Below are positions 14,501 through 20,804 of a DNA stretch of 20,804 nt, one piece after another. Position 1 is the first letter of the stretch; each line of letters starts with the position of its first letter. A model generated the notes under the pieces. That model saw only the letters and a list, made by a program, of their open reading frames with translations. It ran no database searches and was not told where the DNA came from. This DNA is from an uncultured Veillonella sp. (GTDB taxonomy: Bacteria; Bacillota; Negativicutes; Veillonellales; Veillonellaceae): NCBI GenBank assembly GCA_915066865.1, contig CAJZEE010000030.1, positions 1 through 20,804 on the forward strand, in the 5' to 3' direction. Made by a program: the position numbers and the translations under genes.

Positions 14501-15749
14501 AGAAATCTTCCCAGCTGATACACGTCTTACTGAAGAAGGCATCGAAGCTATCCTTAACTCCGATGTAAAAGAAGTACAAGTGCGGAACAATGAAATCCAT
14601 GGTATTGAAGTGGAAGCTATCGTTGAAGGCACTGGTGTTATCGAGCCATTAAAAGACCGTATCGTAGGTCGTATTGCAGCTGAAGAATTAGTTAACAAGG
14701 AAACTGGCGAAGTCATCGTTCCTCTTAATGGTGAAATCACAGAGGCGTTAGCTGATGAAGTTGTAAAACACTATGAAACAGTAAAAATCCGTTCCGTATT
14801 GACTTGTCGTAGCCCATATGGCGTATGTCGCAAGTGCTATGGTCGTGATCTAGGAACTGGCAACCAAGTTCAAGTTGGTGAAGCTGTTGGTATTATTGCG
14901 GCACAATCCATCGGTGAACCTGGTACTCAGTTGACAATGCGTACATTCCATACTGGTGGTGTCGCAGGTGATGATATTACACAAGGTTTGCCACGTGTCG
15001 AAGAATTGTTCGAAGCTCGTAAACCAAAACGTAATGCTATCATCGCTGAAAATGAAGGTACAGTTCGTGTTGTACCTAATGAAGGTAAGAAAGGTACGAA
15101 CACTATCTTTATCACTGGTGAAGATGGTATTGAACTTGATTACCTCATTCCTTACGGCTCCCGCATCATCGTTAAAGACGGGGATGTGGTATCCTTGGGA
15201 GCTCGTTTGACTGAAGGCTCCATCAATCCTCATGACATCATGCGTGTTATGGGTACTGAAGCAACTCAACGTTACCTCGTATACGAAGTACAAAAAGTAT
15301 ACAAATCCCAAGGTGTAGAAATTAACGATAAACATATCGAAGTTATCGTTCGTCAAATGCTTCATAAAGTTAAAATTGAAACAGCTGGTGATGCGGATAT
15401 GCTTCCAGGGGATATGGTGGACGTTAATACCTTTGACGAAGAAAACCGTCGTCTTACTCTCAATGGTCGTGAAAATGCTACAGGCAAACGCACGCTATTG
15501 GGTATTACGAAAGCTGCTTTGGCAACGGACTCCTTCTTGTCCGCTGCGTCCTTCCAAGAAACAACACGTGTTCTTACCGACGCTGCTATCAAGGGTAAAA
15601 TCGATCCATTATTGGGCTTGAAAGAAAACGTAATTATCGGTAAGTTGATTCCTGCTGGTACAGGCATGAGTCGTTACCGTAAGATTGAAGTTGTAAAAAA
15701 TACACCTGAAATCATTGATATTACGGAAGAGGTTATGTCTGAAGATTAA
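11547..15749 (+). CDS. rpoC: DNA-directed RNA polymerase subunit beta-prime
   Basis: Beta-prime forms the clamp and the catalytic centre of RNA polymerase. The GTG start is supported by AGGAAGGGAG at 11528-11537. Of 1400 residues, the first zinc site is C60, C62, C75, C78. The Mg-binding loop NADFDGDQ gives catalytic D518, D520 and D522. The second zinc site uses C857, C1087, C1094 and C1097. The bridge helix/trigger loop region (GEPGTQLTMRTFHTGG) lacks the large enterobacterial insert. The protein is about 200 residues longer than the B. subtilis form. The excess lies in a charged insert near residues 163-238 and in a repeated module at 882-1083 between zinc-site cysteines one and two. Cotranscribed with rpoB and ended by a terminator. 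Confidence 0.97.
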   Translation: MLDVNEFDSMRIGLASPEQILSWSHGEVKKPETINYRTLKPERDGLFCERIFGPTKDWECHCGKYKRIRHKGVVCDKCGVEVTRAKVRRERMGHIQLATPVSHIWYFKGIPSRMGLILDISPRSLERVLYFASYIVVDPAGTPLTKRQLLSEQEYREYEAQFNEDGYTIGGKSVVIETVAQRNERLAIVREAQRKERYNAALRDDATIPEADKEYEELTREERYELGAAEEVLFACIDMGAEAVKALLSELDLEALNAELREELNTASGQRKIRAVRRLEVVEAFRQSGNRPEWMIMDIVPVIPPELRPMVQLDGGRFATSDLNDLYRRVINRNNRLKRLLDLGAPDIIVRNEKRMLQEAVDALIDNGRRGRPVTGPGNRPLKSLSDMLKGKQGRFRQNLLGKRVDYSGRSVIVVGPELKMHQCGLPKEMALELFKPFVMKRLVERGQASNIKAAKRQVERIGPGVWESLEEVIKEHPVLLNRAPTLHRLGIQAFEPILWEGRAIKLHPLVCTAFNADFDGDQMACHLPLSVEAQAEARTLMLSSHNILSTKDGKPVAVPSQDMILGTYYLTVVREDTRDKAKTFATYDEVMLAYESHIIGLQDILYIRLPDHGRVETTAGRLIFNNALFPELWQYEKREDGTYSLGKVMDKKTVGKLVDQCFQLFGNEKTAELLDRIKSLGYSFARRAGMTVAIADIKVPEVKTSLLDTAEQEVEKVSRMYRRGLITEEERYRKTIQLWTKATEDVTDAMMDNMACDKDGFNPVYMMAISGARGNKQQIRQLAGMRGLMADPSGRIIDLPIKANFKEGLTVLDYFTSSHGARKGLADTALRTADSGYLTRRLVDVSQDVIVREDDCDVVGIDLVRERARLATSPRQALELLKDKLIGRVLDKDVVNAETGELVVPAETILDEQCLADIAEAGVTSIALRGAHLGSDSDINHTNLVQKIILGESDDSIRATLKETMVQNMLNKDTVQAIVDSEGVEIFPADTRLTEEGIEAILNSDVKEVQVRNNEIHGIEVEAIVEGTGVIEPLKDRIVGRIAAEELVNKETGEVIVPLNGEITEALADEVVKHYETVKIRSVLTCRSPYGVCRKCYGRDLGTGNQVQVGEAVGIIAAQSIGEPGTQLTMRTFHTGGVAGDDITQGLPRVEELFEARKPKRNAIIAENEGTVRVVPNEGKKGTNTIFITGEDGIELDYLIPYGSRIIVKDGDVVSLGARLTEGSINPHDIMRVMGTEATQRYLVYEVQKVYKSQGVEINDKHIEVIVRQMLHKVKIETAGDADMLPGDMVDVNTFDEENRRLTLNGRENATGKRTLLGITKAALATDSFLSAASFQETTRVLTDAAIKGKIDPLLGLKENVIIGKLIPAGTGMSRYRKIEVVKNTPEIIDITEEVMSED
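14190..14795 (+). repeat. Triplicated ~50-residue module inside RpoC
   Basis: Three diverged protein repeats occur at residues 882-931 (14190-14339), 962-1014 (14430-14588) and 1035-1083 (14649-14795). Copies 1 and 3 share the pattern LKD-hydrophobic-GR, then VN-x-ETGE-hydrophobic-VP, then an acidic helix, then a short strand ending in an arginine-containing motif. Copy 2 keeps LK, NKD, EG-V-I-PAD, LTEEGIEAI and the terminal VR but has lost the GR and ETGE residues. B. subtilis and E. coli RpoC have a single copy, equivalent to copy 3, directly before the zinc-binding cysteines. Recognised by eye from recalled sequences. Confidence 0.7.
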
Positions 15750-15821
15750 TTACTTTGGATTAGCCGTTAAGCTATATTAACTGTATAGACTTGTTGCATA
15801 GTTGATATTGTGCGACATAAT

Positions 15822-15853
15822 AAAAAGGGTGCACCTGCGAGGTGCACCCTTTT
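15822..15853. terminator. Bidirectional terminator between rpoC and the BCCT gene
   Basis: GGGTGCACC (15827-15835) and GGTGCACCC (15841-15849) form a perfect 9-bp stem with a five-base loop. It is flanked by five A on the left (15822-15826) and four T on the right (15850-15853), so it reads as an intrinsic terminator on both strands. It would end rpoBC transcription and, on the other strand, that of the convergent transporter gene. Confidence 0.88.
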
Positions 15854-16009
15854 GTTATAGGTATTATTGGTTTGAGAGATATATGTGTATGAGCTCTATG
15901 ATTATATGTCTCTATAATTATAGGTTTATATAAATTGAGGATTTCATGATATGTGTTAGTATCAGTTTGTTAAATAAAATGATACTTTGTTAAGGTTGTG
16001 GTATGAAAA
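15854..16009. other. AT-rich convergent intergenic tail with inverted repeat
   Basis: This gap lies between the bidirectional terminator and the stop codon of the transporter gene. It contains a perfect 7-bp inverted repeat, AGTATCA 15958-15964 and TGATACT 15980-15986, with a 15-base AT-rich loop. It could form a weak 3' hairpin in the transporter mRNA. No open reading frame of note is present. Confidence 0.45.
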
Positions 16010-18031
16010 CTATTCAGCTGTTTCTTCCGCGTCATGAGACATGATGTCATAACCGACGTCATCCGATAAAGTAAGATATCGTTCGTACTGACGAATGATA
16101 TCGGTAATGATATCCTCCCGTGTCATATACTGCGCATCGTATCCGGCGCGTCCGTCACTGAAATATGTCATAGGAATTGCGTTGGTACTTTCAGTAATGT
16201 GAGGAATGTTAGGATCTTCGATGAGATGATCCGATACCTCTTGCGTAACGAGTTTGATGCCATAGGTAAAGTTGCGCATTGATTCTTTTTCGATGGTTAA
16301 CTCTACGGAGGCGTCGTTACCATTGAAATGTTTGTCAATTCTCGTAGTTAATCCGTACTCTTCGGTTAATTCTTTATTGAGCTGATACATAGCAGGCAAT
16401 GCTGTTGTTTTCATAAAGGAAATAACATCTTCCGATTGCGTTTGGTTGAGTATTTTGGCAAGACCTTGTTTCCAGTTCTTGCTGTCCCAGTAGATGGATG
16501 TGGTTGAAAGTTTTGTGTTAAAGTATTGCGTATCTGTTAATAATCCTTGCCATAAGCTGTAGCACATGATAACCATCAAGGCTGCAAATGGTAAGGCGAG
16601 AATGAGCGTTACCGATTGTAGTACATTAAGCCCACCAATGCTGAGCAAACTGATGGCAAGAAAGGACATTACAGAGCCCCACATTAAGCATTGCCACTTT
16701 GGAGATGAAGTGGATTTATCATAGGCCGCAATATTATTTAACACATAAATGCCTGAATCGGCAGATGTGATAAAAAATAATGCTAATACGATAATTGATA
16801 GAAGACTAGTTAAACTGGATAATGGTAAATATTCAAGGAATGCAAAGAGTAGTTGTTCTGGTTTATCGGTTAATGCACCGAGTGCACCGTTTGCTACTGT
16901 TTCATCGATATAAATTGCAGTATTACCAAAGATAGTAAACCAAACGATAGTAAAAACAGTTGGAATAATGAGTACCCCAAAGATGAACTCTCGAATAGTC
17001 CTACCTTTTGAAATACGCGCAATGAACATGCCCACAAATGGTGCCCAAGATAACCACCAAGCCCAGAATAGTATGGTCCAGCTGAAGAACCATGGACGGG
17101 TTTCTGGTGTATAGATAGATGTATAGAAGCTTTGCCCTAAAATATGTGATAGATAGTATCCAAAGTTTTCTACCATTGTATTTAATAGGAGTAATGTAGG
17201 ACCTGCACAGAGTACAAAAAGCATTAAGACTAATGCAACAGATATATTAATTTCGCTGAGCAGCTTAACGCCTTTATCAATACCTGTAACAGCAGATAGA
17301 ACGGCAATGGACATAATGATGATAATGATGACCGTTTGGGCGGAAAAGTCATTAGTGGAGATGATATCAATATATAGGAACCCTGCACCTAGTTGGGCCG
17401 CACCAAATCCTAAGGTGGTTACGATACCTAATAAAGTTACACAAAGTGCGATGATATCGATAATGTGCCCTCGTGGGCCATTGATCTTATCCTTCCACAG
17501 CGGATAGAAACATGAACGTAGTGATAAAGGCAACTTATAGCGAAAACCAAAATACGCTAATGCTAAAGCCATAATTCCGTATACCGTCCATGCATTGATG
17601 CCCCAGTGGAAGATGGAGCGGAATAACGCTTCCTTGGCGCTAGGAGCACCATCGACTAAGCCTACAGCGGAGTGATAATGTGAGAGCGGTTCAGCAGTAC
17701 CGAAGAACATGAGACCTACACCAGTACCTGCCGCAAATAACATGGCGAGCCAAGCTGTATAAGAGAATTCCGCTTCTTCATCGTCGCTACCAAGTTTGAT
17801 GTCACCTAGCGAACTAAGTGCAAGAAAGATATTGAAGATAAAGAAGAGACTTATGGATAAAACATAAAACCAGCTGAAATCTTCAAATATAATATCACGA
17901 ATCCCTTGGAGGATCGTTTGAGATATTTGCGGAATCAGAAGGGCACATAAGCTCAGCCCTAAGACGATAGACAAGCTACCTATAATTACAGGGGGATTAA
18001 AGTTTGAATAACGTTTAATGAGTTTAATCAT
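16010..18031 (-). CDS. BCCT-family transporter, BetT-like (choline/betaine/carnitine)
   Basis: This 673-residue membrane protein belongs to the betaine/choline/carnitine transporter family, which imports quaternary ammonium compounds using ion gradients. About 12 hydrophobic segments span residues 15-510. The family signature is clear: WAWWLSWAPFVGMFIARISK followed by GRTIREF (about residues 324-350). MFFGTAEPLSHY and GINAWTVYG are also typical. A C-terminal cytoplasmic domain of about 160 residues resembles the long tail of E. coli BetT (677 residues), which favours a BetT-type choline transporter, but the substrate is uncertain. AAAGGAG lies seven bases before the ATG. It is a lone gene facing rpoC, between rpoC and the rpsL operon. 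No bet or cut genes are nearby to suggest whether choline is used for osmoprotection or catabolism. Confidence 0.88.
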   Translation of the reverse strand: MIKLIKRYSNFNPPVIIGSLSIVLGLSLCALLIPQISQTILQGIRDIIFEDFSWFYVLSISLFFIFNIFLALSSLGDIKLGSDDEEAEFSYTAWLAMLFAAGTGVGLMFFGTAEPLSHYHSAVGLVDGAPSAKEALFRSIFHWGINAWTVYGIMALALAYFGFRYKLPLSLRSCFYPLWKDKINGPRGHIIDIIALCVTLLGIVTTLGFGAAQLGAGFLYIDIISTNDFSAQTVIIIIIMSIAVLSAVTGIDKGVKLLSEINISVALVLMLFVLCAGPTLLLLNTMVENFGYYLSHILGQSFYTSIYTPETRPWFFSWTILFWAWWLSWAPFVGMFIARISKGRTIREFIFGVLIIPTVFTIVWFTIFGNTAIYIDETVANGALGALTDKPEQLLFAFLEYLPLSSLTSLLSIIVLALFFITSADSGIYVLNNIAAYDKSTSSPKWQCLMWGSVMSFLAISLLSIGGLNVLQSVTLILALPFAALMVIMCYSLWQGLLTDTQYFNTKLSTTSIYWDSKNWKQGLAKILNQTQSEDVISFMKTTALPAMYQLNKELTEEYGLTTRIDKHFNGNDASVELTIEKESMRNFTYGIKLVTQEVSDHLIEDPNIPHITESTNAIPMTYFSDGRAGYDAQYMTREDIITDIIRQYERYLTLSDDVGYDIMSHDAEETAE

Positions 18032-18296
18032 ATAATCTCCTTTCTTTAGTAACTTATAAATACAAATATTTGTTCTGTATTAATTTATATCATAATAAAA
18101 TGGTGTTTATATTAATTTTGCATAATTGGTAAAAGAAAAAATAATAGCAAATGCATAGAATGATTATTTATACATGAAAATAATAATATATGAATAAAAA
18201 ATCACTCTTCATTTATAATTTAAGATTGAATGAAACACACGGATGAGTGTACACATAAAATGCAGCTGTAGAGCGGTGTGTGACATTGGAAATTGT
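18032..18296. other. AT-rich divergent intergenic region
   Basis: This is the part of the gap between the divergent transporter gene and the rplGB-rpsL operon that lies before the + strand promoter. It is very AT-rich. It contains a perfect 12-bp palindrome, ACAAATATTTGT (18062-18073), just upstream of the transporter start, and AATACA 18059-18064 with TGTATT 18076-18081 around it. These are possible regulator sites for the transporter gene. Several AT-rich -10-like hexamers exist on the - strand, but I cannot choose a promoter. I see no coding sequence here. Confidence 0.4.
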
Positions 18297-18325
18297 TTGA
18301 CATGGACTGCTGTAATTGATATACT
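18297..18325 (+). promoter_or_regulatory. Near-consensus promoter of the rplGB-rpsL-rpsG-fusA operon
   Basis: TTGACA (18297-18302) is perfect, the spacer is 17 bases, and the -10 is TATACT (18320-18325) with an extended TG at 18317-18318. The design is nearly the same as that of the rpmG promoter. The leader of about 55 bases contains a 6-bp hairpin, TTAGGC 18337-18342 with GCCTAA 18350-18355, before the ribosome-binding site AAGGAG. Confidence 0.85.
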
Positions 18326-18386
18326 TACATAGTGCTTTAGGCGAGGTATGCCTAATGGGCATAATTTCGTAAGGAGAATTAGTACA

Positions 18387-18632
18387 ATGGACATTGCCCA
18401 TCTGAAGTCGGTGAACAAAACAATCGGTGCCAAGCAAACGTTGAAACAAATTGCTAAAGGTGCTGTGAAGTACGTGTTCCTGGGTTGTGATAGTGATGAA
18501 CGTGTGGTACAGCCTTTACGGATTGCTTGTGAAGAACAGGGAATACCTGTGAATGACAAACACACCATGGATGATCTCGGTCGTGCGTGTCGCATTAAGG
18601 TGCGGGCCACAGCTGTAGGCGTCCTACGTTAA
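18387..18632 (+). CDS. rplGB: L7Ae-family ribosomal protein-like, YbxF
   Basis: This 81-residue protein matches the YbxF/L7Ae-like family found just before rpsL in Firmicutes; those proteins bind kink-turn RNA and are thought to associate with the ribosome. Visible family features are IGAKQTLKQIAKGAVKYVFL (residues about 13-32), a central acidic GCDSDERV loop, VNDKHTMDDLGRACRIKV and a hydrophobic C-terminus. I chose ATG 18387 because AAGGAG (18371-18376) precedes it; an in-frame ATG at 18348 lies inside the leader hairpin region. It is the first gene of the rpsL operon. Whether it regulates its own leader is unknown. The symbol follows B. subtilis usage. Confidence 0.88.
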   Translation: MDIAHLKSVNKTIGAKQTLKQIAKGAVKYVFLGCDSDERVVQPLRIACEEQGIPVNDKHTMDDLGRACRIKVRATAVGVLR

Positions 18633-18642
18633 TCTTGGTAAT

Positions 18643-18671
18643 ATCCGATGTAACACTTTGTTATGACGGAT
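18643..18671 (+). other. Imperfect stem-loop before rpsL
   Basis: ATCCG 18643-18647 pairs with CGGAT 18667-18671, and TAACA 18651-18655 with TGTTA 18659-18663, with a three-base loop. Between the two stems are one A-A mismatch and two G-U wobbles. The hairpin fills the 76-base gap between rplGB and rpsL and ends about 25 bases before the rpsL ribosome-binding site. It could be a ribosomal-protein binding site or a processing site. No T-run follows, so it is not a terminator. Confidence 0.5.
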
Positions 18672-18708
18672 CAATTATAAATCTCAAATTTGGAAAGGAG
18701 GTGCCCAA

Positions 18709-19083
18709 ATGCCAACAATTAATCAGCTAGTACGCAAAGGCCGCATGAGCTTGACTAAAAAGTCTACAGCTCCTGCCCTTCAAGAATCTCCACAAAAACG
18801 TGGTGTATGTACTCGTGTGTACACAGCTACTCCAAAGAAACCAAACTCCGCGCTTCGTAAAGTTGCCCGTGTACGTTTGACAAACGCTATTGAAGTAACT
18901 GCTTACATCCCAGGCATTGGTCACAATTTACAAGAACACAGTGTTGTACTTATCAGAGGCGGTCGTGTAAAAGACCTTCCAGGTGTGCGTTATCACATCG
19001 TTCGTGGTGCATTGGATACAGCTGGCGTACAAAATCGTATGCAAAGTCGTTCCAAATACGGCGCGAAAAAAGCTAAAAAATAA
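18709..19083 (+). CDS. rpsL: 30S ribosomal protein S12
   Basis: S12 sits at the decoding centre of the small subunit and affects translational accuracy. The 124-residue product has MPTINQLVRKGRM at the start, the conserved CTRVYTATPKKPNSALRK (about residues 34-51) and GGRVKDLPGVRYHIVRGALD (about 85-104). Lysines at positions 43 and 88 are the usual residues at sites where changes are known to cause streptomycin resistance. Aspartate 89 is the position modified by methylthiolation in many bacteria. A strong AAAGGAGGTG ribosome-binding site precedes the ATG. rpsG follows after 52 bases. Confidence 0.98.
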   Translation: MPTINQLVRKGRMSLTKKSTAPALQESPQKRGVCTRVYTATPKKPNSALRKVARVRLTNAIEVTAYIPGIGHNLQEHSVVLIRGGRVKDLPGVRYHIVRGALDTAGVQNRMQSRSKYGAKKAKK

Positions 19084-19135
19084 TTTTAGCCATTAAACGA
19101 AATTAACACACATCATTATAAAGGAGGAATTGAAC

Positions 19136-19606
19136 ATGCCAAGAAAAGGCCCTGTTCCGAAACGTGATGTACTTCCAGATCCGGTGTACAACAGCAAATT
19201 AGTAACACGTTTCATTAACAAAGTTATGTACGATGGTAAAAAAGGCATTGCTGAAACTATCGTATATGATGCATTCGAAATTATTCGTTCCAAAATGGGT
19301 CAAGACCCAATGGAAGTTTTTGATCAAGCATTGAAAAATGTTATGCCTGTACTTGAAGTGCGTGCTCGCCGTATCGGTGGTGCGAACTATCAAGTGCCAG
19401 TTGAAGTTCGTGCTGATCGCCGTCAAACCCTCGGTATTCGTTGGGTTGTAAATTATGCTCGTCTTCGTGGTGAACGCACTATGAAAGAACGTTTGGCAGG
19501 CGAATTGATGGACGCTTTCAACAATGCAGGCGCTGCAATCAAGAAAAAAGAAGATACTCATAAAATGGCAGAAGCTAATAAAGCATTTGCTCATTATCGT
19601 TGGTAA
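19136..19606 (+). CDS. rpsG: 30S ribosomal protein S7
   Basis: S7 nucleates assembly of the 30S head and contacts mRNA near the E site; in E. coli it also represses its own operon. The 156-residue product begins MPRKGPVPKRDVLPDPVY and shows the family block GGANYQVPVEVRADRRQTLG (about residues 82-101) and the C-terminal KKEDTHKMAEANKAFAHYRW. I chose ATG 19136, eight bases after AAGGAGG (19121-19127). An in-frame TTG at 19130 would lie too close to that site. The 19084-19135 gap contains no obvious strong structure. fusA starts 15 bases after the stop. Confidence 0.98.
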   Translation: MPRKGPVPKRDVLPDPVYNSKLVTRFINKVMYDGKKGIAETIVYDAFEIIRSKMGQDPMEVFDQALKNVMPVLEVRARRIGGANYQVPVEVRADRRQTLGIRWVVNYARLRGERTMKERLAGELMDAFNNAGAAIKKKEDTHKMAEANKAFAHYRW

Positions 19607-19621
19607 TAAGAGGTGACAACT

Positions 19622-20804
19622 GTGGCAAGAGAGTTTTCCTTAGCAAAAACTCGTAATATCGGTATCATGGCTCACATCGATGCTGGTAAAACAACAACTA
19701 CAGAACGTATCCTCTACTATACAGGTATCGTTCACAAGATCGGCGAAGTACATGAAGGCGCTGCTACGATGGACTGGATGGAGCAAGAGCAAGAACGTGG
19801 TATCACAATCACTTCTGCTGCAACAACTTGTCAATGGAAAGAACATCGTATCAATATCATCGATACTCCTGGTCACGTTGACTTTACTGTAGAAGTAGAA
19901 CGTTCTCTACGTGTACTTGACGGTTCTGTTGCGGTGTTCAGTGCTAAAGGTGGCGTTGAACCTCAATCCGAAACAGTATGGCGTCAGGCTTCTAACTACG
20001 GCGTACCTCGTATCGCTTATGTAAATAAGATGGATACTGTAGGTGCTGACTTCTTCAACGTAGTTGATATGATGAAAGCTCGTTTGGGTGCAAATTCCGT
20101 AGCTATTCAAGTACCAATCGGTGCTGAAGATACTTTTGAAGGCATCATTGACTTGATGACTATGAAAGCGGAAATTTATAAATCCGATGACGGTAAAGAA
20201 TATGAAATCACTGATATCCCTGCTGAATATCAAGAAGTAGCAGAAGCTCGTCGCGAAATGATGATCGATGCTATCGCTGAAACAGATGATGATATCATGA
20301 TGAAATATTTGGAAGGCGAAGAAATTTCTGTGGAAGAATTGAAAGCGGCATTGCGTAAAGCTGTTATTGCTAACCAATTATTCCCAGTTCTTTGCGGTTC
20401 TTCCTATAAAAATAAAGGTGTTCAAATGTTATTGGATGCTGTTATCGATTACATGCCAGCTCCAATCGATATCCCACCTATTAAGGGTGTTGTTCCTGGT
20501 ACTGAAGAAGAAACAACTCGTCCTTCTTCCGATGAAGAACCATTCTCTGCGTTGGCATTCAAAATCATGGCTGACCCTTATGTTGGTAAATTAGCGTTCT
20601 TCCGTGTGTACTCCGGTACATTGGAATCCGGCTCCTACGTTTTCAACTCCACTAAAGGTAAAAAAGAACGTATCGGTCGTATTCTTCAAATGCACGCTAA
20701 CTCCCGTAAAGAAATCGAACGCGTATATTCTGGTGACATCGCTGCGGCGGTTGGCTTAAAGGATACTACTACAGGCGACACATTGTGTGATGAAAAATCT
20801 CCTG
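19622..20804 (+). CDS. fusA: Elongation factor G (5' part, truncated by window end)
   Basis: EF-G is the GTPase that drives ribosomal translocation and, with RRF, ribosome recycling. The gene starts with GTG (AREFSLAKTRNIGIMAHIDA), preceded by an AAGAGGTGA ribosome-binding site. The frame stays open to the last base, giving 394 complete codons of an expected roughly 690. The G motifs are visible: AHIDAGKTTTT (G1), ERGITIT (G2), DTPGHVD (G3), NKMD (G4) and CGSSYKNKGVQ (around G5). Domain II begins near DPYVGKLAFFRVYSG. It ends the visible part of the rplGB-rpsL-rpsG-fusA operon; tuf often follows in this order but lies outside the window. Confidence 0.97.
   Translation, partial: MAREFSLAKTRNIGIMAHIDAGKTTTTERILYYTGIVHKIGEVHEGAATMDWMEQEQERGITITSAATTCQWKEHRINIIDTPGHVDFTVEVERSLRVLDGSVAVFSAKGGVEPQSETVWRQASNYGVPRIAYVNKMDTVGADFFNVVDMMKARLGANSVAIQVPIGAEDTFEGIIDLMTMKAEIYKSDDGKEYEITDIPAEYQEVAEARREMMIDAIAETDDDIMMKYLEGEEISVEELKAALRKAVIANQLFPVLCGSSYKNKGVQMLLDAVIDYMPAPIDIPPIKGVVPGTEEETTRPSSDEEPFSALAFKIMADPYVGKLAFFRVYSGTLESGSYVFNSTKGKKERIGRILQMHANSRKEIERVYSGDIAAAVGLKDTTTGDTLCDEKSP

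Noticed and set aside
14850..15365. 171-codon open frame on the - strand inside rpoC
   Set aside because: Same reasoning: the + strand frame is clearly rpoC, and the reverse frame shows no ribosome-binding site or known motif.

Overview
The window is part of the core transcription and translation gene cluster of an AT-rich, Firmicutes-type bacterium. The protein style, a leader architecture typical of Firmicutes, an ArnT-like lipid-linked sugar transferase (which suggests a lipopolysaccharide-bearing outer membrane) and an aspartase together point to the Negativicutes, most likely Veillonella or a close relative. That genus call is recognition and inference; no database search was possible. 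Almost all the DNA is accounted for by conserved housekeeping genes. I see no prophage, insertion sequence, CRISPR array, tRNA or rRNA.

Layout. (1) 1-142: AT-rich tail of an unseen upstream unit, with direct repeats, a long stem-loop and an intrinsic terminator. (2) 143-3677: one + strand operon, rpmG-secE-nusG-rplK-rplA-rplJ-rplL, with a near-consensus promoter. It contains two L1-binding-site mimics (before rplK and before rplA), an L10-type attenuation leader before rplJ, and a terminator after rplL. (3) 3676-5316 (-): ArnT-like glycosyltransferase. (4) 5317-7103: intergenic region with 11-bp tandem repeats and a candidate operator, then aspA (+) and its terminator. (5) 7104-15853: structured leader, rpoB, rpoC and a bidirectional terminator. 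(6) 16010-18031 (-): BCCT-family (BetT-like) transporter. (7) 18297-20804: a second near-consensus promoter driving an L7Ae/YbxF-like gene, rpsL, rpsG and fusA, which runs off the window end.

How the genes work together. The products build the ribosome (L33, L11, L1, L10, L7/L12, the L7Ae-like protein, S12, S7), drive elongation (EF-G), transcribe (RpoB, RpoC, NusG) and export proteins (SecE). In many bacteria the L10-L12 genes run directly into rpoBC and then into the rpsL-rpsG-fusA operon. Here that order is kept but broken twice by non-translation genes, each interruption including a gene on the opposite strand. rpoBC is thereby uncoupled from the L10/L12 attenuator and from the rpsL operon.

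The most interesting signals are lineage-type insertions in RNA polymerase. The beta subunit has an insert of about 167 residues just before its conserved C-terminal core. The beta-prime subunit has an N-terminal insert of about 70 residues, and an apparently triplicated module of about 50 residues between the first and second cysteines of its second zinc site. The RNA regulatory structures (a double L1 site and an L10 leader with a readable terminator/antiterminator switch) also deserve a look. I found nothing that amounts to an entirely new biological system.
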